A stretch of 6,377 bases of DNA from an uncultured Collinsella sp. (GCA_900542125.1 UQMO01000082.1:1-6377), one strand, 5' to 3'; counted from the stretch's first letter, positions 1 through 5,949 are shown. Translations and numbers: made by a program. The notes: generated by a model from the letters alone, not told the origin.

Positions 1-16
1 GCGCAACGCGTTGCGC
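1..16. repeat. Perfect 16-bp palindrome at the window edge
   Basis: The first 16 bases, GCGCAACGCGTTGCGC, equal their own reverse complement. They lie inside the reconstructed reading frame of the broken zinc-ribbon gene on the minus strand, so this may simply be coding sequence. No T-tract follows within the window on the minus strand, so a terminator cannot be claimed. A palindrome exactly at a contig end can also mark the place where a short-read assembly stopped. Confidence 0.5.
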
Positions 17-85
17 TGAGTCCTGAGGCTGTTGCAATGAAAATGAGAATCAAGGTTCGGCTCCGCAGTAATAGCAGTACTTCAT
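1..85 (-). pseudogene. Frameshifted 5' fragment of a small zinc-ribbon gene, runs off the left edge
   Basis: An ATG at 85-83 opens a frame reading MKYCYYCGAEP and then a TGA at 52-50. The CxxC followed by G is the classic first knuckle of an N-terminal zinc ribbon. If one C is removed from the CC at about 54-55, the frame continues as CGAELDSHFHCNS and then LRTQRNAL. That places a His/Cys-containing second knuckle at the expected distance, although the fourth cysteine would be Leu. The ATG lies 15 nt after the stop of the intact zinc-ribbon gene on the same strand, preceded by a weak AGAAG, so the two may be co-transcribed. It may be a real pseudogene, or an indel error near the contig end. 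Function is unknown and no stop is visible in the restored frame before the edge. Confidence 0.5.
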
Positions 86-100
86 CTTCTAGGCCTAACT

Positions 101-871
101 CTAATAAGGTAGATATAATGCGAAAGCAAACAAAAGGGCGATCTCTCTATGGGACTTCTTGTCGAACAGCACGACGATGGTCTTGTCGTCCTTTGGCTTG
201 ATAGCTGCAACAAGGCTTCCGTCCCGGTAAATCTCAGTTTTCGTTGGTTTTTTACACCCGAAAGGCTTGCTACTCTTAGCGATGTATTGTCCAGCTACAT
301 GTTGTTGTTCGCCTGAAACGAAGCCAAGCGGGTTGAAGCTCTCCTCAAATCGATAGCTCTCATCTTGAGTGAATCTTGGCTTAGGTGTTACAAGGCGTTG
401 AAACAGAGAATTGGGGCGCTCCGGCGCTTCCTTTCGCTCCCTTTCACGAATGTCCTCATGGGAGATGTGCATCTGGACCGAACTGTCATAGCTGCCCAAG
501 TCGTCAGGATCAAACATGTTTCCATCTATAGCTTTATGCATAAATGTAAGTTTTGCTTGGGGATATCCACTTTCAGTTAAAAACGAGTAGACGGACTCAT
601 CTTCGTTTCGTTTTCCTGTGACGTGATATATGAGGCTTTTGGTTGAATTAATTACCTTGTAAGAGCGAGTTTTATTAAATGCGTCAAACGGAGACAGATT
701 GGTTTTGCCTTTAATGAACAGCTTGGTGTCGTCCTTAGTCTTGTTCTTTTTAGGTTTGGGCGATTTCGGTTGTTCGGGCTGGACCGGCTCGATTGGTATA
801 GGGCCTCCGCAATAGCTGCAATATGATTCAGGGCCATGGAGTGGCTTGCCGCAATGAGGACAGAAAGGCAT
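101..871 (-). CDS. Zinc-ribbon protein of unknown function, 256 aa
   Basis: The protein opens with a four-cysteine zinc ribbon (C4-x2-C7, then C18-x2-C21), followed by a Pro/Lys-rich linker at about residues 29-47. The remainder, about residues 50-256, is a globular region I cannot place firmly. There is no signal peptide; a short hydrophobic stretch near the C-terminus (about 244-254, LLFAFALYL) is too short for a confident membrane span. The alternating strands around residues 68-86 and 212-236 and the hydrophobic final helix are loosely reminiscent of the tubby-like/LURP-one fold, but this is only an impression. The ATG at 871 is supported by GAGG about 6 nt upstream. The gene is less GC-rich than the lysine operon and sits beside a toxin-antitoxin module, suggesting accessory DNA. 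A second, broken zinc-ribbon frame follows 15 nt downstream. Confidence 0.75.
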   Translation of the reverse strand: MPFCPHCGKPLHGPESYCSYCGGPIPIEPVQPEQPKSPKPKKNKTKDDTKLFIKGKTNLSPFDAFNKTRSYKVINSTKSLIYHVTGKRNEDESVYSFLTESGYPQAKLTFMHKAIDGNMFDPDDLGSYDSSVQMHISHEDIRERERKEAPERPNSLFQRLVTPKPRFTQDESYRFEESFNPLGFVSGEQQHVAGQYIAKSSKPFGCKKPTKTEIYRDGSLVAAIKPKDDKTIVVLFDKKSHREIALLFAFALYLPY

Positions 872-899
872 CGGTAACCTCGCTAAAAGAAATCAAGCG

Positions 900-943
900 G
901 CTTAACGGTGCCGTTAAGCTACGCTAACTCATTTAGTGTAGCT
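900..943. promoter_or_regulatory. Two overlapping inverted repeats between the zinc-ribbon gene and the TA module
   Basis: The first repeat is GCTTAACGG (900-908) and CCGTTAAGC (911-919), perfect 9-bp arms with a 2-bp centre. The second is AGCTACGCTAA (917-927) and TTAGTGTAGCT (933-943), 11-bp arms with one mismatch (a possible G-U pair) and loop CTCAT. They share 917-919, so in RNA the two hairpins compete. They lie 29-72 bp upstream of the zinc-ribbon start codon, within its probable 5' leader or promoter. Neither is followed by a clean T-run, so an operator or a leader switch is more likely than a terminator. The function is inferred only from position. Confidence 0.45.
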
Positions 944-1036
944 CATTGCTCTCTCTTTGATTTGTATATTTGTTACTGCTGGGGCATCGGTGAATAGTGA
1001 TGCGTTCGACAGGGAGTTCAATAAATCGAAAATAGT

Positions 1037-1071
1037 CAAATTCTAATTTGGAAATAATACTGAAGTTATTT
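1037..1071. promoter_or_regulatory. Candidate TA-module operator: two AT-rich inverted repeats
   Basis: CAAATT (1037-1042) and AATTTG (1045-1050) form a 6-2-6 palindrome. AAATAA (1052-1057) and TTATTT (1066-1071) form a second repeat with an 8-nt centre. Both sit just upstream of the best -10 box for the antitoxin gene. Type II antitoxins commonly bind palindromes at their own promoter, so autoregulation is expected for the family; binding here is an inference. Confidence 0.4.
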
Positions 1072-1088
1072 TGAATTATACTTTGAAA

Positions 1089-1113
1089 TATAATCCAGAT
1101 TATTTTTTGGAGG
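1089..1113 (+). promoter_or_regulatory. -10 box and Shine-Dalgarno of the antitoxin gene
   Basis: A perfect TATAAT lies at 1089-1094, and GGAGG at 1109-1113 is 5 nt before the ATG at 1119. No convincing -35 sits at the right distance (TTGAAT at 1071-1076 is too close for TATAAT). The Shine-Dalgarno decides the start: an upstream in-frame ATG at 1071 would add 16 residues but lies ahead of the -10 box. Confidence 0.55.
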
Positions 1114-1118
1114 TACAA

Positions 1119-1469
1119 ATGTCCCCACTTGTTCTGGAAAAGCCGGTGTTTACAAAAGATCAGGTAGTTTCTGCTACCGAAGCGAGCAAGTCCTTATCTG
1201 CCGTTCGCAAGCGTGCTAAGCGCGCGCCGCAGTTTATCGCCGATCATAACGACATCGATACCGTGATTATCGACTACGCCGCCTATGAGGAAATGTACGG
1301 CGCCCTACAGTACCTTCGCGAACTTGAGCTTGATCGCATCGCGGCGGATCGAATCAAAAATGGACCGCACGAGTTTGTTCCGTTTGAGGATGCTCTGACC
1401 CCAGAGGAACTCAAGGAGTTCGAATCGATGGATCCTGATGCGATTTCCGACGAGGATCTTTTCGAATGA
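1119..1469 (+). CDS. Phd/YefM-like antitoxin, 116 aa
   Basis: This is the probable antitoxin of a type II toxin-antitoxin pair, neutralising the toxin encoded immediately downstream and likely repressing the shared promoter. Residues about 16-60 fit the Phd/YefM pattern: a segment VVSATEASKSL, then a basic helix, then DTVIIDYAAYEEM, matching the family's strand and helix around a conserved Tyr/Glu. The C-terminal third (about 90-116) is very acidic, with many Asp and Glu, as is usual for the toxin-binding tail of antitoxins. The start at 1119 is chosen for its GGAGG. The stop overlaps the toxin start by 4 nt (ATGA), implying translational coupling. The family is assigned from pattern alone, and a RelB/DinJ-type label is possible. 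Confidence 0.75.
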   Translation: MSPLVLEKPVFTKDQVVSATEASKSLSAVRKRAKRAPQFIADHNDIDTVIIDYAAYEEMYGALQYLRELELDRIAADRIKNGPHEFVPFEDALTPEELKEFESMDPDAISDEDLFE

Positions 1470-1810
1470 GCGGGCACTTTGTTGTCGGCTTTTTGAACCG
1501 AGACGTCGAGAAGGAATATCAAAAACTAGATGGTTCTCAGCGAAGACTCGTCTGCATTGCAGTGGCGAAATTAAGGACACGCGCCGATGAAATCGGAACG
1601 CCGCTTCACGGTGAGCTTGCCGACTGCAAAAAGATCAAATGGCGAAAGGCGGGACTCCGAATGGTATTTCGAATCCGAGAGGACGGAACGGTTGAGATTG
1701 CCGAGATCGTTGCAATAGGTCGGCGCGACCGTTCCGAAGTCTACAAGACAGCCGCAAAGCGCCTGTCAAAGCGACCAGCCATGGTCGAATACGACGGAAC
1801 CCTGAGATAA
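1466..1810 (+). CDS. RelE/ParE-superfamily toxin, 114 aa
   Basis: Probable toxin of the pair. RelE-type members cleave mRNA at the ribosome and ParE-type members poison gyrase; the sequence does not settle which. Supporting features are an N-terminal helix with many charged residues (about 11-27), the segment TPLHGELADCKKIKWR (about 45-60) corresponding to the family's L-x-G strand, then LRMVFRI (64-70) corresponding to the YRV-type strand, and IVAIGRRDRSEVYKTAAKRL (81-100), the typical C-terminal IGxRxxxxVYxxAxxR signature. The length is normal for the family. The start codon lies inside the antitoxin's last codons (ATGA overlap). A strong hairpin begins 4 nt after the stop, so the module ends here. 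Confidence 0.82.
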   Translation: MSGHFVVGFLNRDVEKEYQKLDGSQRRLVCIAVAKLRTRADEIGTPLHGELADCKKIKWRKAGLRMVFRIREDGTVEIAEIVAIGRRDRSEVYKTAAKRLSKRPAMVEYDGTLR

Positions 1811-1813
1811 AGA

Positions 1814-1845
1814 AAGGCCGAAGCCCCAGATTGGGCTTCGGCCTT
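1814..1845. terminator. Bidirectional Rho-independent terminator
   Basis: AAGGCCGAAGCCC (1814-1826) and GGGCTTCGGCCTT (1833-1845) form a perfect 13-bp stem with a 6-nt loop. A T-rich tract (TTATTTCTT) overlaps the end of the stem on the plus strand, and the complement of AGATAAAGAAA gives a T-rich tract on the minus strand. It sits between the convergent toxin gene and dapH, so it can stop transcripts from both directions. Confidence 0.92.
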
Positions 1846-1884
1846 ATTTCTTGGGATTGAATTGCGCTGCAGGCTGACACGCCT

Positions 1885-2604
1885 CTACAGCTGGCGCAGG
1901 CCCTCTTCCAGGCCGGTCTTGCTGTCGGTCTTCTCGTCGCGCATCTTGATGGCGCGGGCGGGGACACCGGCCACGACGGCGCCGGCGGGGACGTCCTCGA
2001 CGCACACGGCGCCGGCGGCAACTACAGCACCCTTGCCCACGTGCACGCCTTCCAGGACCACGGCGTTTGCGCCGATCATGACATCGTCCTCGATGATGAC
2101 GGGCGTGGCGCTGGCGGGCTCCACAACGCCTGCCAGCACGGTGCCGGCGCCGATGTGGCAGTTCTTGCCCACGGTGGCGCGACCGCCCAGCACGGCGCCC
2201 ATATCGATCATGGAACCCTCGCCGATAACGGAGCCGATGTTGATGATGGCGCCCATCATGATGACGGCACGGTCGCCAATCTCGACGCGGTCGCGGATGA
2301 TCGCGCCCGGCTCGATGCGGGCGTTGATGCCCTTAAGGTCGAGCATGGGCACGGCGGAGTTGCGGCAATCGTTTTCAACGTCGTAGTAATCGATGGAATC
2401 GGCATTGGCGTCCAGGATGGTCTTGAGCTCGTCCCAGTCGCCAAAGACGGTCTTGCCGCGACGGCCGCCGTAGACATGTGCGTCGCCCCAGGCAACCTTC
2501 ATGCCCGGCTTCTCGCGCACGTACAGCTTGACGGGCGTCTTTTTGGGCGCGGTGGCGATGTAGTTGATAATCTCCTGTGCATCCATCTCGGCTGCGTTGC
2601 TCAT
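1885..2604 (-). CDS. dapH: Tetrahydrodipicolinate N-acetyltransferase, 239 aa
   Basis: A cytoplasmic enzyme that transfers acetyl from acetyl-CoA to tetrahydrodipicolinate, committing it to the acetylase branch of diaminopimelate and lysine synthesis. Residues 1-90 form the N-terminal DapH-type domain. Residues about 92-215 are left-handed beta-helix hexapeptide repeats, with ARIEPGAIIRD, then GGRATVGKNCHIGAGTVLAG (141-160) and IEDDVMIGANAVVLEGV (171-187), which are near-identical to DapH consensus as I recall it. This separates it from the longer succinyltransferase DapD. Length is normal for DapH. The ATG is preceded by AAGGAG with a 9-nt spacer. It is the last gene of the operon, 39 nt after dapB, and the terminator follows. 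The final 15 or so residues are a polar tail. Confidence 0.93.
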   Translation of the reverse strand: MSNAAEMDAQEIINYIATAPKKTPVKLYVREKPGMKVAWGDAHVYGGRRGKTVFGDWDELKTILDANADSIDYYDVENDCRNSAVPMLDLKGINARIEPGAIIRDRVEIGDRAVIMMGAIINIGSVIGEGSMIDMGAVLGGRATVGKNCHIGAGTVLAGVVEPASATPVIIEDDVMIGANAVVLEGVHVGKGAVVAAGAVCVEDVPAGAVVAGVPARAIKMRDEKTDSKTGLEEGLRQL

Positions 2605-2643
2605 TTGCTATCTCTCCTTTGGGTGGATTCGGTTGATACCTGG

Positions 2644-3384
2644 TTAGGCAAACATGACCTTGTCGAACGTATAGAAGCCGGGTTCGCGGGTGACGAGCTT
2701 CTGCGCGGCTGCCAAGGCGCCGTTGACAAAGATCTGACGGCTCGTGGCGCGGTGGGTGAGCGTGACCCCCTCGTCCTGGCCAAAGAAGCTCACCTCGTGC
2801 ACGCCGGCGACGGTGCCGCCGCGCAGCGAGTGCATACCGATTTCCTTGGGATCGCGTGCTCCGCACATGCCCTCGCGGCCATAGACGGGGTGGTAGCCTG
2901 CCTCGGGCTCGGCTTCGACGACGGCGTCGAGCAGCAGCTTGGCAGTGCCGCTGGGGGCGTCGACCTTGTGGTTGTGGTGCGTCTCGACGATTTCGCAGTC
3001 AAAGCCGGGCAGCTCGCGTGTAGCCTGCGCTACCAGATGGCGCAGGGCTGCGATACCGATGGAGTAATTGCCCGAGTGCATAACGCGGGTGTTCTGGCCC
3101 AGCTCACGCAGGCGGTCCATCTGCTCGGGGGTGTAGCCTGTGGTGCCTGAGACCAACGCCGCGCCCGTGCGCTCGACATAGGCGACGACGGCGTCGAAGG
3201 TCGCGACGTTCGAGAAGTCGATGATGACGTCGGCAGCCGGTGCGTTCTCGAGCTCGCTCAAATCGAAGCCAATCTGGGCCACGATATCAAAAACGGGCTG
3301 CCCGGCGGCGTCGACAATGCCTTCGGCGGTAGTGCGGATGAGCGAGCCCATGCGGCCCGTTCCCATAATGACGGTCTTAATCAA
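2644..3384 (-). CDS. dapB: 4-hydroxy-tetrahydrodipicolinate reductase, 246 aa, TTG start
   Basis: Reduces the DapA product to tetrahydrodipicolinate with NAD(P)H. The Rossmann nucleotide motif GTGRMG is at 8-13, DFS at 56-58 and GTTG at 80-83. The signature ETHHNHKVDAPSGTA at 134-148 carries the catalytic His and Lys (H136, H137, K140) and the substrate-binding Ser-Gly-Thr. The usual C-terminal FYTFDKV is at 238-243. The start is TTG at 3384-3382: the first in-frame ATG (3366) would delete the first beta strand just before the dinucleotide motif, and AAGGGAG at 3400-3394 sits 9 nt before TTG. The gene overlaps the end of dapA by 8 nt, suggesting translational coupling. Length is typical of actinobacterial DapB. 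Confidence 0.94.
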   Translation of the reverse strand: MIKTVIMGTGRMGSLIRTTAEGIVDAAGQPVFDIVAQIGFDLSELENAPAADVIIDFSNVATFDAVVAYVERTGAALVSGTTGYTPEQMDRLRELGQNTRVMHSGNYSIGIAALRHLVAQATRELPGFDCEIVETHHNHKVDAPSGTAKLLLDAVVEAEPEAGYHPVYGREGMCGARDPKEIGMHSLRGGTVAGVHEVSFFGQDEGVTLTHRATSRQIFVNGALAAAQKLVTREPGFYTFDKVMFA

Positions 3385-5686
3385 GCAGACCAGCTCCCTT
3401 CAGAGCATCGGTAAGTGCGGATCGCGTGTCGTCTGCCATGGGGCACAGCGGCATACGGTAGTTTGCCTCGATCATGCCCATCTGGGCGAGCGCTTCCTTA
3501 ACGGGGATGGGGTTGACCTCGCTAAAGAGGGCGTTGATGAGCGGCTGGCCGGCAATCTGGATATCGCGGGCGCGCGCTACGTCGCCGTCCAGATAAGCGC
3601 GGCACATGTCGTGTACGAGCTGCGGCTGCACGTCTGCCCACACGCTGATGGTGCCCGAGGCGCCCAGGCTCATGAGCGGCACTGTGAGTGCATCCTCGCC
3701 CGAGTACATGCGGAAATCGTCGGACAGCAGGTGGGCGATCTTGGCCGCGTAGGCGACGTTGCCCGAGGCCTCCTTGATGCCCATGATGTTGGGGTGCGCG
3801 GCTAGGCGCTCTACGTTGCGCTCGCTGATACCGCAGCCGCAGCGGCCGGGGATGTTGTACAGGATGCAGGGGATGTCAACGGCATCGGCGACGGTCTTAA
3901 AGTGCTGATAGATACCCTCTTCGTTGGACTTGTTGTAGTAGGGGGTAATGAGCAGCAGGCCGTCGGCTCCCAAGCCCTGGTAAGTAAGCGACTTGGTGAG
4001 CATGGTCTGCGTGGAGTTGGAGCCTGAGCCGGCGATGACGGGGACGCGTCCTGCAACATGCTTGACCACGGCGGCGACGACGGAGTTGTCCTCGTCATCG
4101 GTCATCGTGGCGCTCTCGCCGGTGGTGCCCAGGGTGAGGATGGCATCGGTGCCATTTTGCAAGTGGAAATCGATAAGGCGCTCGAGCGCGTCAAAGTCGA
4201 CGCTGCCGTCCTTTTTAAACGGCGTGACGAGGGCGACGATCGAGCCCTCGAGGTTGCGGATATCCATGTTCTTCTCCTTCGCCTCCGCGATCTGGATGCG
4301 TTTGTTCCATTGAGCTGCGACTGCCAGGCGCTCGTCTTGGGCGCGACGGCGGGCACTTTCGGCGCGCGACTTGGCCAGCAGCTCGCGGCCGCACGGCAGC
4401 ACGTCGAGCGTGGCAAAGTAATCGCCCGGGCGCTCGGCGCGGCGGATGAGGTCGGCCGCGCCATCGGGGCGCAGCAGGACCTCGGCCGAGCGCAGCCGTC
4501 CGTTGTAGTTGTAGCCCATGGAGTAGCCATGCGCACCGGTATCGTGGATTACAAGCAGGTCACCCATGTCGATATGCGGCAGCTTGCGATCGATAGCGAA
4601 CTTGTCGTTGTTCTCGCACAGATTGCCCGTGATGTCATAGGTGTTCGTGACGGGCGCCGTGGCCTTGTCGGCGCCGCCCGGCTGACCCATCACCGTGATG
4701 TGGTGGTAAGCGCCATACATGGCGGGACGAATGAGGTCGACGGCACTGGCGTCCACGCCGATATAGTCTTTGTAGATCTGCTTCTCGTGGATGGCCTTGG
4801 TGACCAGGCAGCCGTAGGGGCCCATCATAAAGCGACCCATCTCGGTACAGATCGCCACATCGCCCATGCCGGCGGGGACCAGAATCTCGTCGTAGGCTGC
4901 GTGTACGCCCTCGCCGATGGCGTGGATGTCGTTAGCCTGCTGCTCGGGCAGGTAGGGGATACCGACGCCGCCGGACAGATTGATGAAGACGACGTGTGCG
5001 TCGGTCTCGCGCTCCAGGCGCACGGCAAGCTCAAAGAGGATGCGTGCGAGTTTGGGGTAGTAGTCGTTGGTGACGGTGTTGCTGGCAAGGAATGCGTGGA
5101 TGCCAAAGTCCTCGGCGCCCTTGGCCTTGAGCATGCGGAACGCCTCGAAGAGTTGCTCGGTGGTCATGCCGTACTTGGAGTCGCCCGGGTTGTCCATGAT
5201 GCCGTTGGAGAGCTGGAACAGGCCGCCCGGATTAAAGCGGCAGCTGACCGTCTTGGGAATGGGCCCCGCAACGCGCTCAAAGAACTCGATGTGGCTGATG
5301 TCGTCAAAGTTGACGATGGCGCCCAACTTGTCGGCGAGCTCAAAGTCGGCAGCCGGCGTGTCGTTGGACGAGAACATGATGTCGTGTCCCGTGATACCCA
5401 GCGAGCGGGCGATCATGAGCTCGGTATAGCTCGAGCAGTCGCAGCCGCAGCCGTATTCGTTGAGAATGGAGATGAGCGCCGGGTTGGGGTTGGCCTTGAC
5501 GGCAAAGTATTCCTTAAAGCCCGGGTTCCATGCAAAGGCGTCGCGCACTTCTTGCATGTTGCGGCGGATGCCCGCCTCGTCGTATAGATGAAACGGCGTG
5601 GGGAACTGCTCGACGATATGCTCGAGTGTCTCCTTGTCCACAAACGGCTGTTTGGCCGCATATGCCTCGTTGGGGGTCAATGCCAT
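3377..5686 (-). CDS. lysA-dapA: Fused diaminopimelate decarboxylase and 4-hydroxy-tetrahydrodipicolinate synthase, 769 aa
   Basis: One uninterrupted frame joins two enzymes of lysine synthesis. Residues 1 to about 430 are a PLP-dependent LysA converting meso-DAP to lysine. PLP lysine K64 lies in FAVKANPNP, the glycine loop SGGVGIPY is at 238-245, EMGR at 282-285, the segment VDASAVDLIRPAMYGAYHHI at 311-330, and the active-site C357-E358 pair. Residues 431-473 are a charged Ala/Arg/Lys/Glu-rich, probably helical linker. Residues 474-769 are a full-length DapA (296 aa) condensing aspartate semialdehyde with pyruvate: TTGE at 521-524, Tyr pair 583-584, YNIPGR at 610-615 and Schiff-base K638 in GIKEASGN. 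The DapA part has its own Met (codon at 4267-4265) with AAGGAG 6 nt upstream, so separate DapA may also be made. The LysA start at 5686 has GAGG about 10 nt upstream. First gene of the operon. Confidence 0.92.
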   Translation of the reverse strand: MALTPNEAYAAKQPFVDKETLEHIVEQFPTPFHLYDEAGIRRNMQEVRDAFAWNPGFKEYFAVKANPNPALISILNEYGCGCDCSSYTELMIARSLGITGHDIMFSSNDTPAADFELADKLGAIVNFDDISHIEFFERVAGPIPKTVSCRFNPGGLFQLSNGIMDNPGDSKYGMTTEQLFEAFRMLKAKGAEDFGIHAFLASNTVTNDYYPKLARILFELAVRLERETDAHVVFINLSGGVGIPYLPEQQANDIHAIGEGVHAAYDEILVPAGMGDVAICTEMGRFMMGPYGCLVTKAIHEKQIYKDYIGVDASAVDLIRPAMYGAYHHITVMGQPGGADKATAPVTNTYDITGNLCENNDKFAIDRKLPHIDMGDLLVIHDTGAHGYSMGYNYNGRLRSAEVLLRPDGAADLIRRAERPGDYFATLDVLPCGRELLAKSRAESARRRAQDERLAVAAQWNKRIQIAEAKEKNMDIRNLEGSIVALVTPFKKDGSVDFDALERLIDFHLQNGTDAILTLGTTGESATMTDDEDNSVVAAVVKHVAGRVPVIAGSGSNSTQTMLTKSLTYQGLGADGLLLITPYYNKSNEEGIYQHFKTVADAVDIPCILYNIPGRCGCGISERNVERLAAHPNIMGIKEASGNVAYAAKIAHLLSDDFRMYSGEDALTVPLMSLGASGTISVWADVQPQLVHDMCRAYLDGDVARARDIQIAGQPLINALFSEVNPIPVKEALAQMGMIEANYRMPLCPMADDTRSALTDALKGAGLLD
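3394..3400 (-). promoter_or_regulatory. Ribosome binding site deciding the dapB TTG start
   Basis: The minus strand reads AAGGGAG here, inside the last codons of dapA and 9 nt before the TTG at 3384. The spacing to the first in-frame ATG (3366) would be far too long, which supports the TTG start. Confidence 0.7.
4274..4279 (-). promoter_or_regulatory. Internal ribosome binding site for a separate DapA product
   Basis: The minus strand reads AAGGAG here, 6 nt before an ATG (4267-4265) exactly where an ordinary DapA begins (MDIRNLEGS). It lies inside the linker of the LysA-DapA frame. It could be a relic of formerly separate genes or an active site giving free DapA beside the fusion. Confidence 0.65.
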
Positions 5687-5700
5687 GTCCCGTAAACCTC

Positions 5701-5920
5701 GCTATCCAGACGGCGCCATCTGCGCATCGAATCCGCATAGCGTGGACCCAATGTCCGGATAGCGCTCCCGCATTGCTGCAGACAGTCCTGTGGGTGTTTC
5801 CCACAGGCCCACCAGGTTGTTCGTGCCCGTAAAACCCAGTTCGGCGGGTTTCGCCTCCCCACGGGGTCAAAGCCTGCCGGCTCGCCCGCGGCTCTTCGTG
5901 CCCGCGCCTCTATCAAGTGG
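5701..5920 (-). promoter_or_regulatory. Hairpin-rich lysA leader, candidate cis-regulatory RNA
   Basis: About 235 nt separate the candidate lysA promoter from its ATG, and this stretch is dense in inverted repeats (plus-strand letters). CCTGTGGG 5787-5794 pairs with CCCACAGG 5800-5807, a perfect 8-bp stem with a 5-nt loop. AAACCC 5832-5837 pairs with GGGTTT 5846-5851, and this competes with GGCG 5843-5846 and CGCC 5852-5855. GGAC 5744-5747 pairs with GTCC 5753-5756. GCTATCC 5701-5707 pairs with GGATAGC 5757-5763, the 3' arm in RNA lying directly against the GAGG of lysA. A 10-bp direct repeat TTCGTGCCCG occurs at 5820-5829 and 5895-5904. I see no T-box antiterminator sequence or lysine-riboswitch core, and no poly-U terminator before lysA. 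Short overlapping frames here look non-coding. Regulation at the ribosome binding site is inference. Confidence 0.45.
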
Positions 5921-5949
5921 TAAAGACCCTATCACGTTGCACTTTACCA
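5918..5949. promoter_or_regulatory. Inverted repeat shared by the divergent promoters, candidate operator
   Basis: TGGTAAAG (5918-5925) and CTTTACCA (5942-5949) are perfect 8-bp inverted arms with a 16-bp centre, giving 24 bp between arm centres. One arm abuts the candidate lysA -10 box; the other covers the candidate -35 of the amidohydrolase gene and touches the lysA -35. A dimeric repressor bound here could control both directions. I do not recognise the site as a known regulator's motif. Confidence 0.45.

Noticed and set aside
933..1118. 61-aa minus-strand frame in the divergent intergenic region
   Set aside because: It has no ribosome binding site, overlaps the TA promoter and inverted repeats, and resembles no known protein.
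2041..3150. 369-codon plus-strand frame opposite dapH and dapB
   Set aside because: It spans two real genes and their gap on the other strand, and its composition is that of a shadow frame.
4268..4400. LysA-DapA fusion as a simple frameshift artefact
   Set aside because: No frame of the minus strand has a stop in this stretch, so shifting the frame would not separate the genes. A substitution error removing a stop cannot be fully excluded.
4058..5587. Long plus-strand frame of 509 codons opposite lysA-dapA
   Set aside because: It is an antisense shadow of GC-rich coding sequence, with low-complexity Ala/Val/Asp/Gly composition and no recognisable domain.
5514..5916. Minus-strand frames upstream of and overlapping lysA, considered as a leader peptide or another gene
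   Set aside because: They have no convincing Shine-Dalgarno, odd Arg/Trp/Cys-rich composition and no run of lysine codons, so an attenuator peptide is not supported.
5701..5920. T-box, lysine riboswitch, 6S RNA, SRP RNA or tRNA in the lysA leader
   Set aside because: I looked by eye for the conserved cores of each on both strands and found none that fit.
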